DNA from: an uncultured Lachnospiraceae bacterium
Lineage (GTDB): Bacteria > Bacillota > Clostridia > Lachnospirales > Lachnospiraceae
Length of the DNA stretch: 31,074 bases
Reading direction: 5' to 3'
Assembly (NCBI GenBank): GCA_910586125.1
Contig: CAJUHP010000034.1
Coordinates: 1 to 31,074 of the forward strand
Shown here: positions 23,442 to 31,074 of the stretch, piece after piece
Layout of the letters: each line of letters opens with the position of its first letter
Position numbering within the stretch: the first letter of the stretch is position 1
The notes under the pieces: generated by a model
The model's input: only the letters and a program-made list of their open reading frames with translations
Told to the model about the DNA's origin: nothing
Databases searched by the model: none
Translations under genes and position numbers: made by a program

Positions 23442-25386
23442 AATCGAATTTGAAAACTTCCGTAACTTTATGGAGCACGGAGAGATTCGCTGCTCCACTG
23501 ACGGCAAAGTCACGATCATCTACGGGAAGAATGGTGATGGTAAGACAACCTTGCACCAGCTTTTTCGGTGGATTTTCTATGGGCAGGTCCACTTTAATAA
23601 GACCACCACAGACCGTCTGTATAATCTTCAATATGAAAGCGAATGTTCTTTCGGCGACACTTTCCAAGTGATGGGTGGCATCGATTTTGGGCACGATGGC
23701 GCACAGTATTCGCTCCGCCGGACCTATACATATCGAAAGGGGTTAGTTGACTCCGAAAAGATTGCAGAGGATTTTTCGCTCAGTAAGATGGATGAGGATT
23801 TCAACTGGCGGAGACTGGACCGCCCAAGGGAGATTATCGAGAAACTGCTCCCCTCCGGGCTTTCGGACTACTTCTTCTTTGATGGCGAGAGCATGATTGC
23901 TGATCTCCGCGTAAAAGGCAAGGATTCGGCTGGGAAACTCCGCAAGGCGCTGTACTCCATGTTTGACCTGGATGTTCTGGAAGCTGCAATCAACCATGTG
24001 GGCGAAACAAAACTGAAAACCACGGTGTTGGGCAAGCTCTATCTCAGCAAAGGCACAATTTCAAGCGGGAGCCAGATTGCAGCTATCAAGACCAATATTG
24101 AGGGTGCGCAGACCCGGCTGGAGCGTCTCGGGCGGGATTTGGAATCTGCACAAAAGCGGAAAGCAGAATGTCAAAGCGTTCTAGTGTCTGTATCTGAGCA
24201 AATCGGCGGATTTAAGTCTAAGGCAGACTACGAAAAACAGCGTAAGGCACTGAAAGCCCAGCGGGATCTATTCTTAAAGAATGCTACCGATGCTCAAGCT
24301 CACTTTGGAGACCAAGTTTTCGAGATGTTTCCGCAACTTCTGATTTCCAAGGCTGTGCAGGATGCGAAGCAGAAAATCCACTTGAAAATTGAAAAAAATC
24401 GGCTACCGAGCGGAATCTCGAAGAAATTGATTTCCTACCTCACAGACTCGACCACAACGCACTGCATCTGTGGCAATCCGTTGTGCGATGCGGAGCGGCA
24501 GCACATCAGCGCATATCTCGATATGATGCCTCCACGTTCCTACACCAGTCTGTACCAGGATTTCTCAAAAACTGCAAAGATGTGGGGACGGGGATACGAC
24601 AAGAGTGGGATTGAGAAAAGCATCATGACGGTGCTTGAGAATAACGAACAGGCTGAGAAGTGTGATGTAAAGATCCACGAGTTAGACGAAGCCGAGAAGA
24701 AGAGTCCTGACATCGAAGATTTGATTGTGGCGAGACAGCAAGCCGAGCAGGAGATTATTGAGCTTGACGACAAAATCAGCAAAATTGGCACAGAGATAAA
24801 GAAGTATGAAATCTACCTCAAAAAGCAGATGCAGGATTTTGATAACGCCACAAAGGAGAATACAGCCGCAGAGAAAGTGAATCGCAAAATCAGGATCATG
24901 GAGGAGGTTGCCGCATATTTCCGCAAAAAGCTGGACAATGAGTCTGTTTCCTACAGCCACCGCCTGGAGGAGAACATTCAGAGTCTGATTGACGATATGT
25001 TGACCAGCCGGAGGAATGTGACTGTTAGCCCCGAGTTCGCTGTGCGGGTAACAGACAGCTTCAACGATGAATCCAAATCCGAGGGACAGTTCGCCGTGGT
25101 GTCTTTTGCGTATATCGGCGGCATTCTAAAAATGCTTCGGAGCGAGGAGCACCTTTCCTCGAAGGAGTACCCCCTTGTACTGGATGGCCCATTTTCCAAA
25201 CTCGACCCAGACCAACGACAAAATGTGGTAAACATGATCCCACAGTTTGCCCCACAGGTAATACTGTTTTCCAAGGATGATCTGCATGAGGTGTTTTCGG
25301 CAGAGAGCATTGGCAGGGTGTGGACAATCGTGAGTAACGAAGAGAAGAACATCGCCAGAATTGAGGAGGGGCATCTATGGAATTGA
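23428..25386 (+). CDS. SMC/Rad50-like ATPase with cysteine cluster, DndD-related
   Basis: The 652-residue protein has the layout of Rad50/SbcC-like ATPases: an N-terminal Walker A GKNGDGKTT (33-41), a central coiled coil, and a C-terminal signature region (EGQFAVVSFAYIGG) with Walker B LVLDGPFSKLD (Asp586). YFFFDGES around residue 150 is shared with DndD-type proteins, so it is a second, diverged member of the DndD group in the same island. In mid-coil, Cys346, Cys348 and Cys353 in HCICGNPLCD form a possible metal-binding hook or finger. It overlaps genes on both sides, showing tight coupling in the first block. The likely job is ATP-driven DNA sensing or loading for the nuclease-helicase. 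Confidence 0.8.
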   Translation: MKISKIEFENFRNFMEHGEIRCSTDGKVTIIYGKNGDGKTTLHQLFRWIFYGQVHFNKTTTDRLYNLQYESECSFGDTFQVMGGIDFGHDGAQYSLRRTYTYRKGLVDSEKIAEDFSLSKMDEDFNWRRLDRPREIIEKLLPSGLSDYFFFDGESMIADLRVKGKDSAGKLRKALYSMFDLDVLEAAINHVGETKLKTTVLGKLYLSKGTISSGSQIAAIKTNIEGAQTRLERLGRDLESAQKRKAECQSVLVSVSEQIGGFKSKADYEKQRKALKAQRDLFLKNATDAQAHFGDQVFEMFPQLLISKAVQDAKQKIHLKIEKNRLPSGISKKLISYLTDSTTTHCICGNPLCDAERQHISAYLDMMPPRSYTSLYQDFSKTAKMWGRGYDKSGIEKSIMTVLENNEQAEKCDVKIHELDEAEKKSPDIEDLIVARQQAEQEIIELDDKISKIGTEIKKYEIYLKKQMQDFDNATKENTAAEKVNRKIRIMEEVAAYFRKKLDNESVSYSHRLEENIQSLIDDMLTSRRNVTVSPEFAVRVTDSFNDESKSEGQFAVVSFAYIGGILKMLRSEEHLSSKEYPLVLDGPFSKLDPDQRQNVVNMIPQFAPQVILFSKDDLHEVFSAESIGRVWTIVSNEEKNIARIEEGHLWN

Positions 25387-25877
25387 CAACAGATGTCAGC
25401 CTGAGAGGTACTGCCTGGAACCGGGCGATTGACACTCTGGCTCCAATTTTCAAAACACGGACCAACTACTCCCTATATATGTTGGCCCTGACGATTGGCG
25501 TGATGTACGATCGCAGGATAGAGAAGCCAGAGGAGAATGGAGAGGACATCAGAAATGTCCCCCGTAACGTACTTCAAAACAACGACAACGGCAAATTGGA
25601 CTTTATCTTCCAGGCTGCCATCCTATCAACCACCACGGAGCAGTTTTCCGAGGAGGAACGGCTGGATCTAGCCTTTGGTGAAAAGACAGAGTTCAAGAAG
25701 CTTGAGTTCTTGACTCAATTTGCAAACTTTGGGGTCGTAAAACTGGTTGAATTGATTGGAGATTCGACCGTAGAGACGATGGATAACATCAAAAATTTCC
25801 TGGTGCAGACTGTGGAGGGCAGAAACTTGGATATTGATGCCTTACCGGATGATCTGCTACTAGAGGAAGAAATATAG
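25377..25877 (+). CDS. Unrecognised 166-residue island protein
   Basis: I do not recognise this protein. It is soluble and mostly helical by composition. It has a central TNYSLYMLALTIGVMYDRR segment, a conserved-looking LEFLTQFANFGVVKLVELIG helix and an acidic tail ending LPDDLLLEEEI. It overlaps the ATPase gene by ten bases, with GAGGAGG at 25363-25369 before the ATG, so it is co-translated with it. Its size and position after a DndD-like ATPase mirror dndE after dndD at the end of the second block. A DndE-analogous partner role is possible, but the sequence is not obviously DndE. It is the last gene of the first block, before the inverted repeat. Confidence 0.65.
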   Translation: MELTTDVSLRGTAWNRAIDTLAPIFKTRTNYSLYMLALTIGVMYDRRIEKPEENGEDIRNVPRNVLQNNDNGKLDFIFQAAILSTTTEQFSEEERLDLAFGEKTEFKKLEFLTQFANFGVVKLVELIGDSTVETMDNIKNFLVQTVEGRNLDIDALPDDLLLEEEI

Positions 25878-25897
25878 GCGTAGCCAGACGGGATAGA

Positions 25898-25926
25898 TTG
25901 ACACAAGGGGAAAGGCGTGATATACT
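25898..25926 (+). promoter_or_regulatory. Near-consensus promoter of dndBCDE
   Basis: A perfect TTGACA (25898-25903), 17 bases, and TATACT (25921-25926) give one of the strongest promoters in the window. The -10 box lies inside the left arm of a perfect inverted repeat, so a protein bound there would block polymerase. Transcription would start near 25933, in or beside the repeat's loop. Confidence 0.8.
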
Positions 25927-25958
25927 TAAGTACACACTTAAGTATATCACGCTTTTTT
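25915..25958 (+). repeat. Perfect 17-bp inverted repeat, operator and possible terminator
   Basis: GCGTGATATACTTAAGT (25915-25931) is exactly inverted at 25936-25952 around the loop ACAC, and six T residues follow. Each arm contains the self-palindrome ACTTAAGT, so two such sites lie 12 bases apart. RNA entering from the upstream block would form a full terminator hairpin. RNA started at the dndB promoter would contain only the right arm and escape. DndB homologs are reported to repress dnd operons, and it or the XRE protein could bind here. Confidence 0.85.
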
Positions 25959-25970
25959 AGGGGGTACAGT

Positions 25971-27035
25971 ATGAATTTCTCCTATCACTTCCCCGCTGTA
26001 CGGGGTATCCAGGCTGGTCGTGAGTACTTCATCTCCATGGTGCCGATGAAGCTCTTGACACGACTCTTCCCCTCTGATGCTGAGTTTATTCTTCCAGAGT
26101 ACCGGGCGCAAAGACGAATCAATGAGGCCAGAATCCCTGAAATCAAGAGGTATATCATTGACAATCGGGATTCCTATGTGTTCTCAGCGCTGGCAGCTTC
26201 GATTGACGGCGAGTTCAAATTCACCTCCTTTATGGATACTGATGTGGGAATTTTTGAGGTGGATATGGAGGCTGTTTTCCTGATTAACGATGGCCAGCAC
26301 AGAAAGGCTGCCATTGAAGCTGCTATGGAGGAGGACCCTTCGCTTGGCAAGGAGACTATTTCCATTGTGTTCTACAGCGATAATGGCCTTGCTCGTAGTC
26401 AGCAGATGTTTACTGACCTAAATAAGCACGCTGTGAAGACTTCCAACTCCCTGGCCACGCTCTATGACGCCCGTGATCAGATTGCTGTAGCAACCAAGAA
26501 TATCATCGATGCCATTCCGTTTTTTAAGAGTTACACGGATAAAGAGCGAGATATCCTCGGCAAGAACTCGTCTAATTTGTTTACGATCAATATGATCTAT
26601 AAGGCAAATCAGAAGATTTTGCATGGAGATTGCTGTTCCAATGAGGATGTAGAATTTTTACTGACATTTTGGCAGTTGGTGTCTGACAACATTGTGGAAT
26701 GGCAAGAAGTGCTGAACAAGACTCTCACCAAGAAAGCCTTGCGGGAAAACTACATCATAGCCCTAGCCGTGACGATTAGCGCATTTGGGCGGTTGGGACG
26801 GTGCTTCTACGATGACCGCTCCCTCAAGATGAAAGATTACTTGATTAACCTCCAGAAAATTGATTGGCTTCGATCAAATGTAGAATGGGTAGGACGGACA
26901 ATCCGCGAAAACGGCAAGGTGCTGAATAGTGAGGATTCTATAGCGCTGACCTGCGCCTCGATTAAGCGACAGATTGGACTATCCCTTAGTAAAGAAGAGA
27001 AGCAGAGAGAAAAGCAACTGATAGAGAGGCAATAA
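25971..27035 (+). CDS. dndB: DNA phosphorothioation protein DndB
   Basis: The 354-residue protein carries the DGQHR-domain hallmark (Asp107-Arg111 in INDGQHRKAAI) plus VFLINDGQ and FTDLNKHAVKTSNSL, as in DndB. DndB is not required for phosphorothioation but tunes its level and site usage and acts as a transcriptional regulator of the operon in studied systems. The ATG at 25971, with AGGGGG at 25959-25964, is chosen over an in-frame start at 25917 that lies inside the inverted repeat and before the predicted transcript start. It is followed two bases after its stop by dndC. Confidence 0.9.
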   Translation: MNFSYHFPAVRGIQAGREYFISMVPMKLLTRLFPSDAEFILPEYRAQRRINEARIPEIKRYIIDNRDSYVFSALAASIDGEFKFTSFMDTDVGIFEVDMEAVFLINDGQHRKAAIEAAMEEDPSLGKETISIVFYSDNGLARSQQMFTDLNKHAVKTSNSLATLYDARDQIAVATKNIIDAIPFFKSYTDKERDILGKNSSNLFTINMIYKANQKILHGDCCSNEDVEFLLTFWQLVSDNIVEWQEVLNKTLTKKALRENYIIALAVTISAFGRLGRCFYDDRSLKMKDYLINLQKIDWLRSNVEWVGRTIRENGKVLNSEDSIALTCASIKRQIGLSLSKEEKQREKQLIERQ

Positions 27036-27037
27036 AC

Positions 27038-28411
27038 ATGGGATATGCAGGCGAATTTGAGGTATTTGAAAACATTATACAAGAAATGTCGCTGGTATAT
27101 CAGCATGACCAGCGTCCGTGGATGATTGGCTTTAGCGGAGGTAAGGACTCGACTCTCCTCTGCTGTCTTGTGATGGAGATGCTTCAACGGCTCACCCCAG
27201 ACAAGAGGAACAAGACTGTCTACATCGTAACATCTGATACGATGGTAGAAAACCCGATTGTTCGGGACTATATGCACAAAATGTCCGATATGATTGGCAA
27301 AAACGGGAAGGAGCTACGAATCCAATCCGATATGATCTATCCAAAGGTGGAAGATACTTTTTGGTGCAAGGTGATTGGACTGGGATACCCTACGCCGGAA
27401 CCTCCGGGGTTTCGGTGGTGTACGGATCGACTGAAAATTCAACCGATGAATGCCTATACCTATGAGACCATCAGGAACAATGGCGAGGTAATACTGCTGC
27501 TGGGTGTTCGCAAAGCGGAAAGTACCTACCGAGCCAACAATATCCGCGCACGTGAAATTGAGGGAAAACTCCTGGTTCCCCACAACGACATCAAAAATGC
27601 CTACATCTACAATCCGTTGACCGAGATTCCGAATGAAGAAGTTTGGAAATTCTTGTTGAAGGGCGATGGTCTGTCTCCTTGGGGGTCTGATAACAAGTAT
27701 CTTTTCTCGCTCTATCAGGGGGAAAACCTGGGTGAAGAGCAGAGTGTAATTGGAGAGATTGATAAAGAAAAAATACCGGTGACTGGCAATTCTCGCTTTG
27801 GGTGCTGGATTTGTACGATGGTGAAAGAGGACAAATCTCTTCAGACCTTTATAGACCGGGGCGAAACCTGGCTGATACCGCTTCGCAATTTCAGAAACTG
27901 GTTGATAGGCCTTCGCTCTGACCCGAATGCGCGCGAGTATAAGCGTCGGAACGGTAGCGTGTATCGGAAACCGGATGGAACGATTGGACAGGGACCGTTC
28001 ACAATGGAAACACGTAAGGAGATGTTAAGACGGCTCCTGCAACTGGAGGAGGAAACAGGCTTCTCCTTGATTACGATAGATGAGTTGAAGCAGATCGACC
28101 TGCTTTGGGATAATGAGGGCGATTTATCCCGACGGTCTTTAGTCAAGATATATTCCTCGGTTAAGGGAAAGCAACTCCCGTGGGATGAGTATAAACTTCC
28201 CGTGTTCCCGGACGATATCATTGCCGAAATCCGGCGGCTCTGCGAAGAAAATGACATAGAGTTTGAGTTGATTGCAAAGCTGATTATTGAGATTCAGGCA
28301 AACAAGAATTATACTAACGCTTCTATGATTCCCAGAGCTTTTGACCGCGTGATCAACCAGGGCTGGCTGCACTTCGAAAGCATCGAGAAGGGACTGCAAA
28401 ATGAGAATTAA
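27038..28411 (+). CDS. dndC: DNA phosphorothioation sulfurtransferase DndC
   Basis: The 457-residue protein is a PAPS-reductase/ATP-pyrophosphatase family enzyme with the PP-loop SGGKDST at residues 33-39. Cys128 in FRWCTDRLK and the pair Cys256/Cys259 in GCWICTM are the expected ligands of its iron-sulfur cluster. DndC activates the DNA backbone or carries sulfur so that a non-bridging oxygen is replaced by sulfur. The sulfur donor is normally the cysteine desulfurase DndA or a host IscS-type enzyme; no dndA gene is present here. It overlaps dndD by 11 bases. Confidence 0.93.
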   Translation: MGYAGEFEVFENIIQEMSLVYQHDQRPWMIGFSGGKDSTLLCCLVMEMLQRLTPDKRNKTVYIVTSDTMVENPIVRDYMHKMSDMIGKNGKELRIQSDMIYPKVEDTFWCKVIGLGYPTPEPPGFRWCTDRLKIQPMNAYTYETIRNNGEVILLLGVRKAESTYRANNIRAREIEGKLLVPHNDIKNAYIYNPLTEIPNEEVWKFLLKGDGLSPWGSDNKYLFSLYQGENLGEEQSVIGEIDKEKIPVTGNSRFGCWICTMVKEDKSLQTFIDRGETWLIPLRNFRNWLIGLRSDPNAREYKRRNGSVYRKPDGTIGQGPFTMETRKEMLRRLLQLEEETGFSLITIDELKQIDLLWDNEGDLSRRSLVKIYSSVKGKQLPWDEYKLPVFPDDIIAEIRRLCEENDIEFELIAKLIIEIQANKNYTNASMIPRAFDRVINQGWLHFESIEKGLQNEN

Positions 28412-30488
28412 CAGTATTGAATTATACAACTTTGGTTCCTATGAAGGAGAAGCCCGCTTTAATACCTGGATAACAAATAAGCGGAATATCATCCTAGTTG
28501 GTGGCAAAAACGGCGCAGGAAAAACTACGCTCTTTACCGCAATGCGAGTTTGTCTCTACGGATATATCAGCATGGGGTACAAGAGCCAGAATTCGTATTA
28601 TAAGCGGGCTATCACAAAACTCATCAACAATAATGCAAAAATGACACGTCCCACGGACGCATATGTCCAGATGGAGATTCAACTCAGCAATGGCAGAGGT
28701 GTGGACATCTATCGTTTACACCGTTCCTGGGTACTGTCTGACTCTTTGACCGAGTTTTATAGCGTAGAGAAAAACAATGAGACACTCTCTGCGGACGAAG
28801 TTGCGGACTTTGAAAAGTATATCTTGTCCCTAATTACCCCGGAACTTTTTAATCTGTACTTCTTCGATGGTGAGAAAATCGCAGACTTTTTTCTGAACGA
28901 AGGAAGCAACGAGCGGATCAAAGAGGCCTTTCTTACTCTTTGCGGCTATGATACGTTTGATATCATGCGGCGGAATTTCAAGCGGGTAAAGGGCAGTGGG
29001 CAAAAGACATCCGCCGGTTTGGACGAGTATTTGGCGGCCAAGGATGCTGCCGATGCAGCTCGGCATTCTCTCCAGGAGCTGACGAACCGGCTGAATATAT
29101 GTATTGATGAAATTGGAACCTGTGAGGCTGATATTGCCATTTTAGAAAAGGATTATACGCAAAAGGGAGGCATCACTGAAGAGGAATGGAGCAGGAAGCT
29201 GGTGTTTCTTAAGGAGGAGGAAAAGAAACGGGACAACTGGAATCTCCTGCTCCGAAAATGGGCAAACGACCTAATTCCTTTTTTGATGATTCGAGACCAA
29301 GTGCAGGGGCTGAAGCGTCAAATTGAACGTGAGAACAATAATCTGAAGTACCGGAATTTTTGCGAGGTTCTGGATGCCCCAGATGTCACCAAGCTGATTG
29401 AAACGGATATTACAGGCATTAAGCAACAGGCGTTCATTCTGTTTGGAAATGAGGCGGAGCAGATTCTCGACCTGTCTCTTGAACAGAGTGCTTTACTGCT
29501 CGCTCAAGTGACCCAAATCCTGGACTTCGATGTGGAGAAAGTTGCAAAGTGTAAGCGGGCAATCAAACGCTCGATTGCCGTGTCTGGACGGACTAGAAAA
29601 GAGCTGGAGGCTAGCAATGTGGCTACGGTGCAGGAATATATGCACCAGAGAGCAGAACTTTTTGAACAGAAAAGCCATCTTCTGACCGAGCGGGTGGATT
29701 TGGAGCAGAAGGTAGCGGCTCAGACCGAAGTTGTAAAGCAGTGTGATGCTCAGCTGGCGCAAACGCAGGCAAGGCTGGTGGAGGATTTGAAAAAGGCATC
29801 TATCAGCGACATCTCTGCCAGGGCGATTATGATGCTGGACAAGCTCCAAGGTGTCCTTTACCAGAGGCAAATCGAGAAAGTAGAGGGCTTCTTTAGGACA
29901 GAGATCCGCAAACTGATGCGAAAGACGCATTTTATTGACGATATCCATATCGATGACAATTTCAATACGCACATTTATAGGACAGAGGCATTTGACTCAG
30001 CAAAACTAGTAGAGTCTATAATGTCGGCTCCTGAGGATCAAGTGCTTGAGGTGATTGGAGAGGCCAGTATGCAAGAGTTGCAACGTCTTGCCCACACAGA
30101 TAAGAATTCTGGGATTATTACATACTGCAAGGCACAGCGGACGAGCCGGATAATGCTGCCGGTTGAGATTGATAAAACTTCCCTTTCCAATGGTGAAAAA
30201 CAGATTTTCATTATGGCGCTTTACCATTCCCTCGTTCAGCTCTGCAACTACGAGATTCCCTTTGTGATTGATACGCCTTTTGCACGGATCGACACGGAGC
30301 ACCGCAGAAACATCTCACTTCACTTTTTCTGTGAACTTAAGGGGCAGGTGTTTATTCTCTCCACCAACGAGGAGATAGACTCGGATCACATTGCTATTAT
30401 GAAAGACCACATTGCAACAACTTATATGCTTGAGAACAGCGGCAGCCAGAAGACAGAAGTGCTGACAGACTCCTATTTTGAGGTATAG
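28401..30488 (+). CDS. dndD: DNA phosphorothioation ATPase DndD
   Basis: The 695-residue SMC-like ATPase has Walker A GKNGAGKTT (35-43), the DndD-type YFFDGEKIADFF segment, a long coiled coil (about residues 200-480), the signature SLSNGEKQIF, and Walker B FVIDTPFARID (Asp624). DndD is needed for sulfur insertion, probably by opening or nicking DNA with ATP hydrolysis. It lacks the cysteine cluster seen in the second ATPase of this island. It overlaps dndC and ends two bases before dndE. Confidence 0.93.
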   Translation: MRINSIELYNFGSYEGEARFNTWITNKRNIILVGGKNGAGKTTLFTAMRVCLYGYISMGYKSQNSYYKRAITKLINNNAKMTRPTDAYVQMEIQLSNGRGVDIYRLHRSWVLSDSLTEFYSVEKNNETLSADEVADFEKYILSLITPELFNLYFFDGEKIADFFLNEGSNERIKEAFLTLCGYDTFDIMRRNFKRVKGSGQKTSAGLDEYLAAKDAADAARHSLQELTNRLNICIDEIGTCEADIAILEKDYTQKGGITEEEWSRKLVFLKEEEKKRDNWNLLLRKWANDLIPFLMIRDQVQGLKRQIERENNNLKYRNFCEVLDAPDVTKLIETDITGIKQQAFILFGNEAEQILDLSLEQSALLLAQVTQILDFDVEKVAKCKRAIKRSIAVSGRTRKELEASNVATVQEYMHQRAELFEQKSHLLTERVDLEQKVAAQTEVVKQCDAQLAQTQARLVEDLKKASISDISARAIMMLDKLQGVLYQRQIEKVEGFFRTEIRKLMRKTHFIDDIHIDDNFNTHIYRTEAFDSAKLVESIMSAPEDQVLEVIGEASMQELQRLAHTDKNSGIITYCKAQRTSRIMLPVEIDKTSLSNGEKQIFIMALYHSLVQLCNYEIPFVIDTPFARIDTEHRRNISLHFFCELKGQVFILSTNEEIDSDHIAIMKDHIATTYMLENSGSQKTEVLTDSYFEV

Positions 30489-30490
30489 AC

Positions 30491-30868
30491 ATGGTATTCA
30501 AAATCAGGACATCAAAGAAAACTATGAATATTTTTGAGGAGATTTCGGCCAGTACAAACTACCAACCGTTTATCCTCTCCAAGCTTTCTATCTCTATGTC
30601 TGTTAAGAGCAGAGAGCCACTGGCCGAAACTGATTTCAAGACAGACAACTTTGGATTAGAGCTCAATCGGCAGACGATTACGGGCGAATGGGATGATCTT
30701 TACAAAGGGCTTATTGAGATGTTTGAGGGGCAACACATCAGCGATGATGACTACTTCCAGAGGTATCTTAAGGCGCATCTGGATCGCGGTGCGAAACTGA
30801 TTTACAGTGAGTTTAAGTACAATGGGGATTTTTTGCTTGCACTGCTGGACTCTAAGACTGGGTTGTAA
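30491..30868 (+). CDS. dndE: DNA phosphorothioation protein DndE
   Basis: The 125-residue protein has the size, position and pattern of DndE: a start with IRTSKKTMNIFEEI, an LSKLSISMS helix, GLELNRQTITGEWDDLY in the middle, and a DDDYFQRYLKAHLDRGAKLI end. Known DndE proteins bind nicked double-stranded DNA and complete the DndCDE modification complex. It begins two bases after dndD and closes the operon. About 40 bases later the sequence enters an IS256-type element, so any genes that once followed may have been displaced. Confidence 0.85.
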   Translation: MVFKIRTSKKTMNIFEEISASTNYQPFILSKLSISMSVKSREPLAETDFKTDNFGLELNRQTITGEWDDLYKGLIEMFEGQHISDDDYFQRYLKAHLDRGAKLIYSEFKYNGDFLLALLDSKTGL

Positions 30869-30936
30869 GGCAGGTCATTATATTAGCCGAATCCTTCACT
30901 ACGGCTGGAGAGAGAACATCCCAAAGTTTGTGTAAA

Positions 30937-30975
30937 CCTCCTGTGTGGTGTAGAATAGAAGCGCCACACAGGAGG
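30937..30975 (+). promoter_or_regulatory. Hairpin masking the transposase ribosome binding site
   Basis: CCTCCTGTGTGG (30937-30948) is a perfect inverted complement of CCACACAGGAGG (30964-30975), whose AGGAGG is the transposase ribosome binding site. In RNA that reads through from outside, the site would be locked in a 12-bp stem. Confidence 0.75.
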
Positions 30976-30983
30976 AAATACAT

Positions 30984-31074
30984 ATGGCTAGAAAGAACCG
31001 TACGCCGGAAGAAAGTGCTCGTCGAGAAAAAATCCGTGAGCTGCTGCAGATGGCAAACATCGACAGCATGGATG
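30984..31074 (+). CDS. IS256-family (mutator) transposase, partial
   Basis: The first 30 codons read MARKNRTPEESARREKIREL and continue LLQMANIDSMD, matching the conserved start of clostridial IS256/mutator transposases (usual length about 400 residues). The frame is open to the end of the window, so the catalytic DDE residues cannot be checked. The ATG follows AGGAGG by eight bases, within the hairpin noted above. Confidence 0.85.
   Translation, partial: MARKNRTPEESARREKIRELLQMANIDSMD

Larger units (their letters stand above)
30906..31074 (+). mobile_element. IS256-family insertion sequence, left end
   Basis: After dndE, a stretch with CATCCCAAAGTTTGTGTAAA (30919-30938) resembles terminal inverted repeats of IS256-family elements, and a transposase gene follows. 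The exact boundary is uncertain and the element runs off the window. It probably marks or truncates the right side of the island. Confidence 0.65.

Noticed and set aside
25917..25970. Upstream in-frame start for dndB.
   Set aside because: It lies within the promoter -10 box and inverted repeat and before the predicted transcript start, while the ATG at 25971 has its own ribosome binding site.
30885..30906. Short inverted repeat AGCCG/CGGCT after dndE, considered as a terminator.
   Set aside because: The stem is only five pairs and no T tract follows; it may simply lie at the insertion-sequence boundary.

Overview
The window looks like a chromosome segment of a motile or formerly motile anaerobic Clostridia species, most likely Lachnospiraceae. 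The grounds are the moderate GC with strong AGGAGG-type ribosome binding sites, a Clostridia-type single-chain PurL, a stand-alone flagellin, ECF and UMF1 transporters, and a GH112 galactosyl-N-acetylhexosamine phosphorylase locus typical of gut mucin or milk-glycan users. The species cannot be named from the sequence alone.

Positions 1-11000 are mostly core genome. They hold a PanT-like ECF S component with a structured leader and a P1-family peptidase, a candidate small RNA, a degenerate sigma-70-like protein, and full-length PurL. These are followed by a zinc-dependent phospholipase C family protein, a UMF1-type MFS transporter, a flagellin, a small membrane protein on the minus strand, and tRNA-Ser(CGA). 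Positions 10851-17756 form a glycan locus. A divergent AraC/cupin regulator faces an operon of lipoprotein binding protein, two permeases, a 64-residue membrane protein and the GH112 phosphorylase. No transporter ATPase and no hexosamine kinase is present.

Positions about 17760-30910 are an accessory island with different base composition. The left edge carries a large hairpin and a decayed serine-recombinase 5' end fused to an unrelated reading frame. The right edge is an IS256-family element that runs off the window. Between them are two gene blocks on one strand. The second block (25971-30868) is a recognisable DNA phosphorothioation module, dndB-dndC-dndD-dndE, without dndA. The first block (18325-25877) encodes an XRE regulator, an 878-residue protein joining an RNA polymerase alpha-CTD-like domain to a sigma-region-4-like domain, a PLD-nuclease/SF2-helicase fusion, a 52-residue protein, a second SMC-like ATPase with a cysteine cluster, and a 166-residue protein I do not recognise. 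None of these resembles the usual DndF, DndG or DndH partners.

The blocks meet at a perfect 17-bp inverted repeat. It contains the -10 box of a near-consensus promoter for dndB and is followed by a T tract, so it could act both as an operator and as a terminator for the upstream block. My main inference is that the first block is an alternative restriction or effector module paired with Dnd modification, possibly undescribed. That inference rests on gene order and domain reading, not on a database search.
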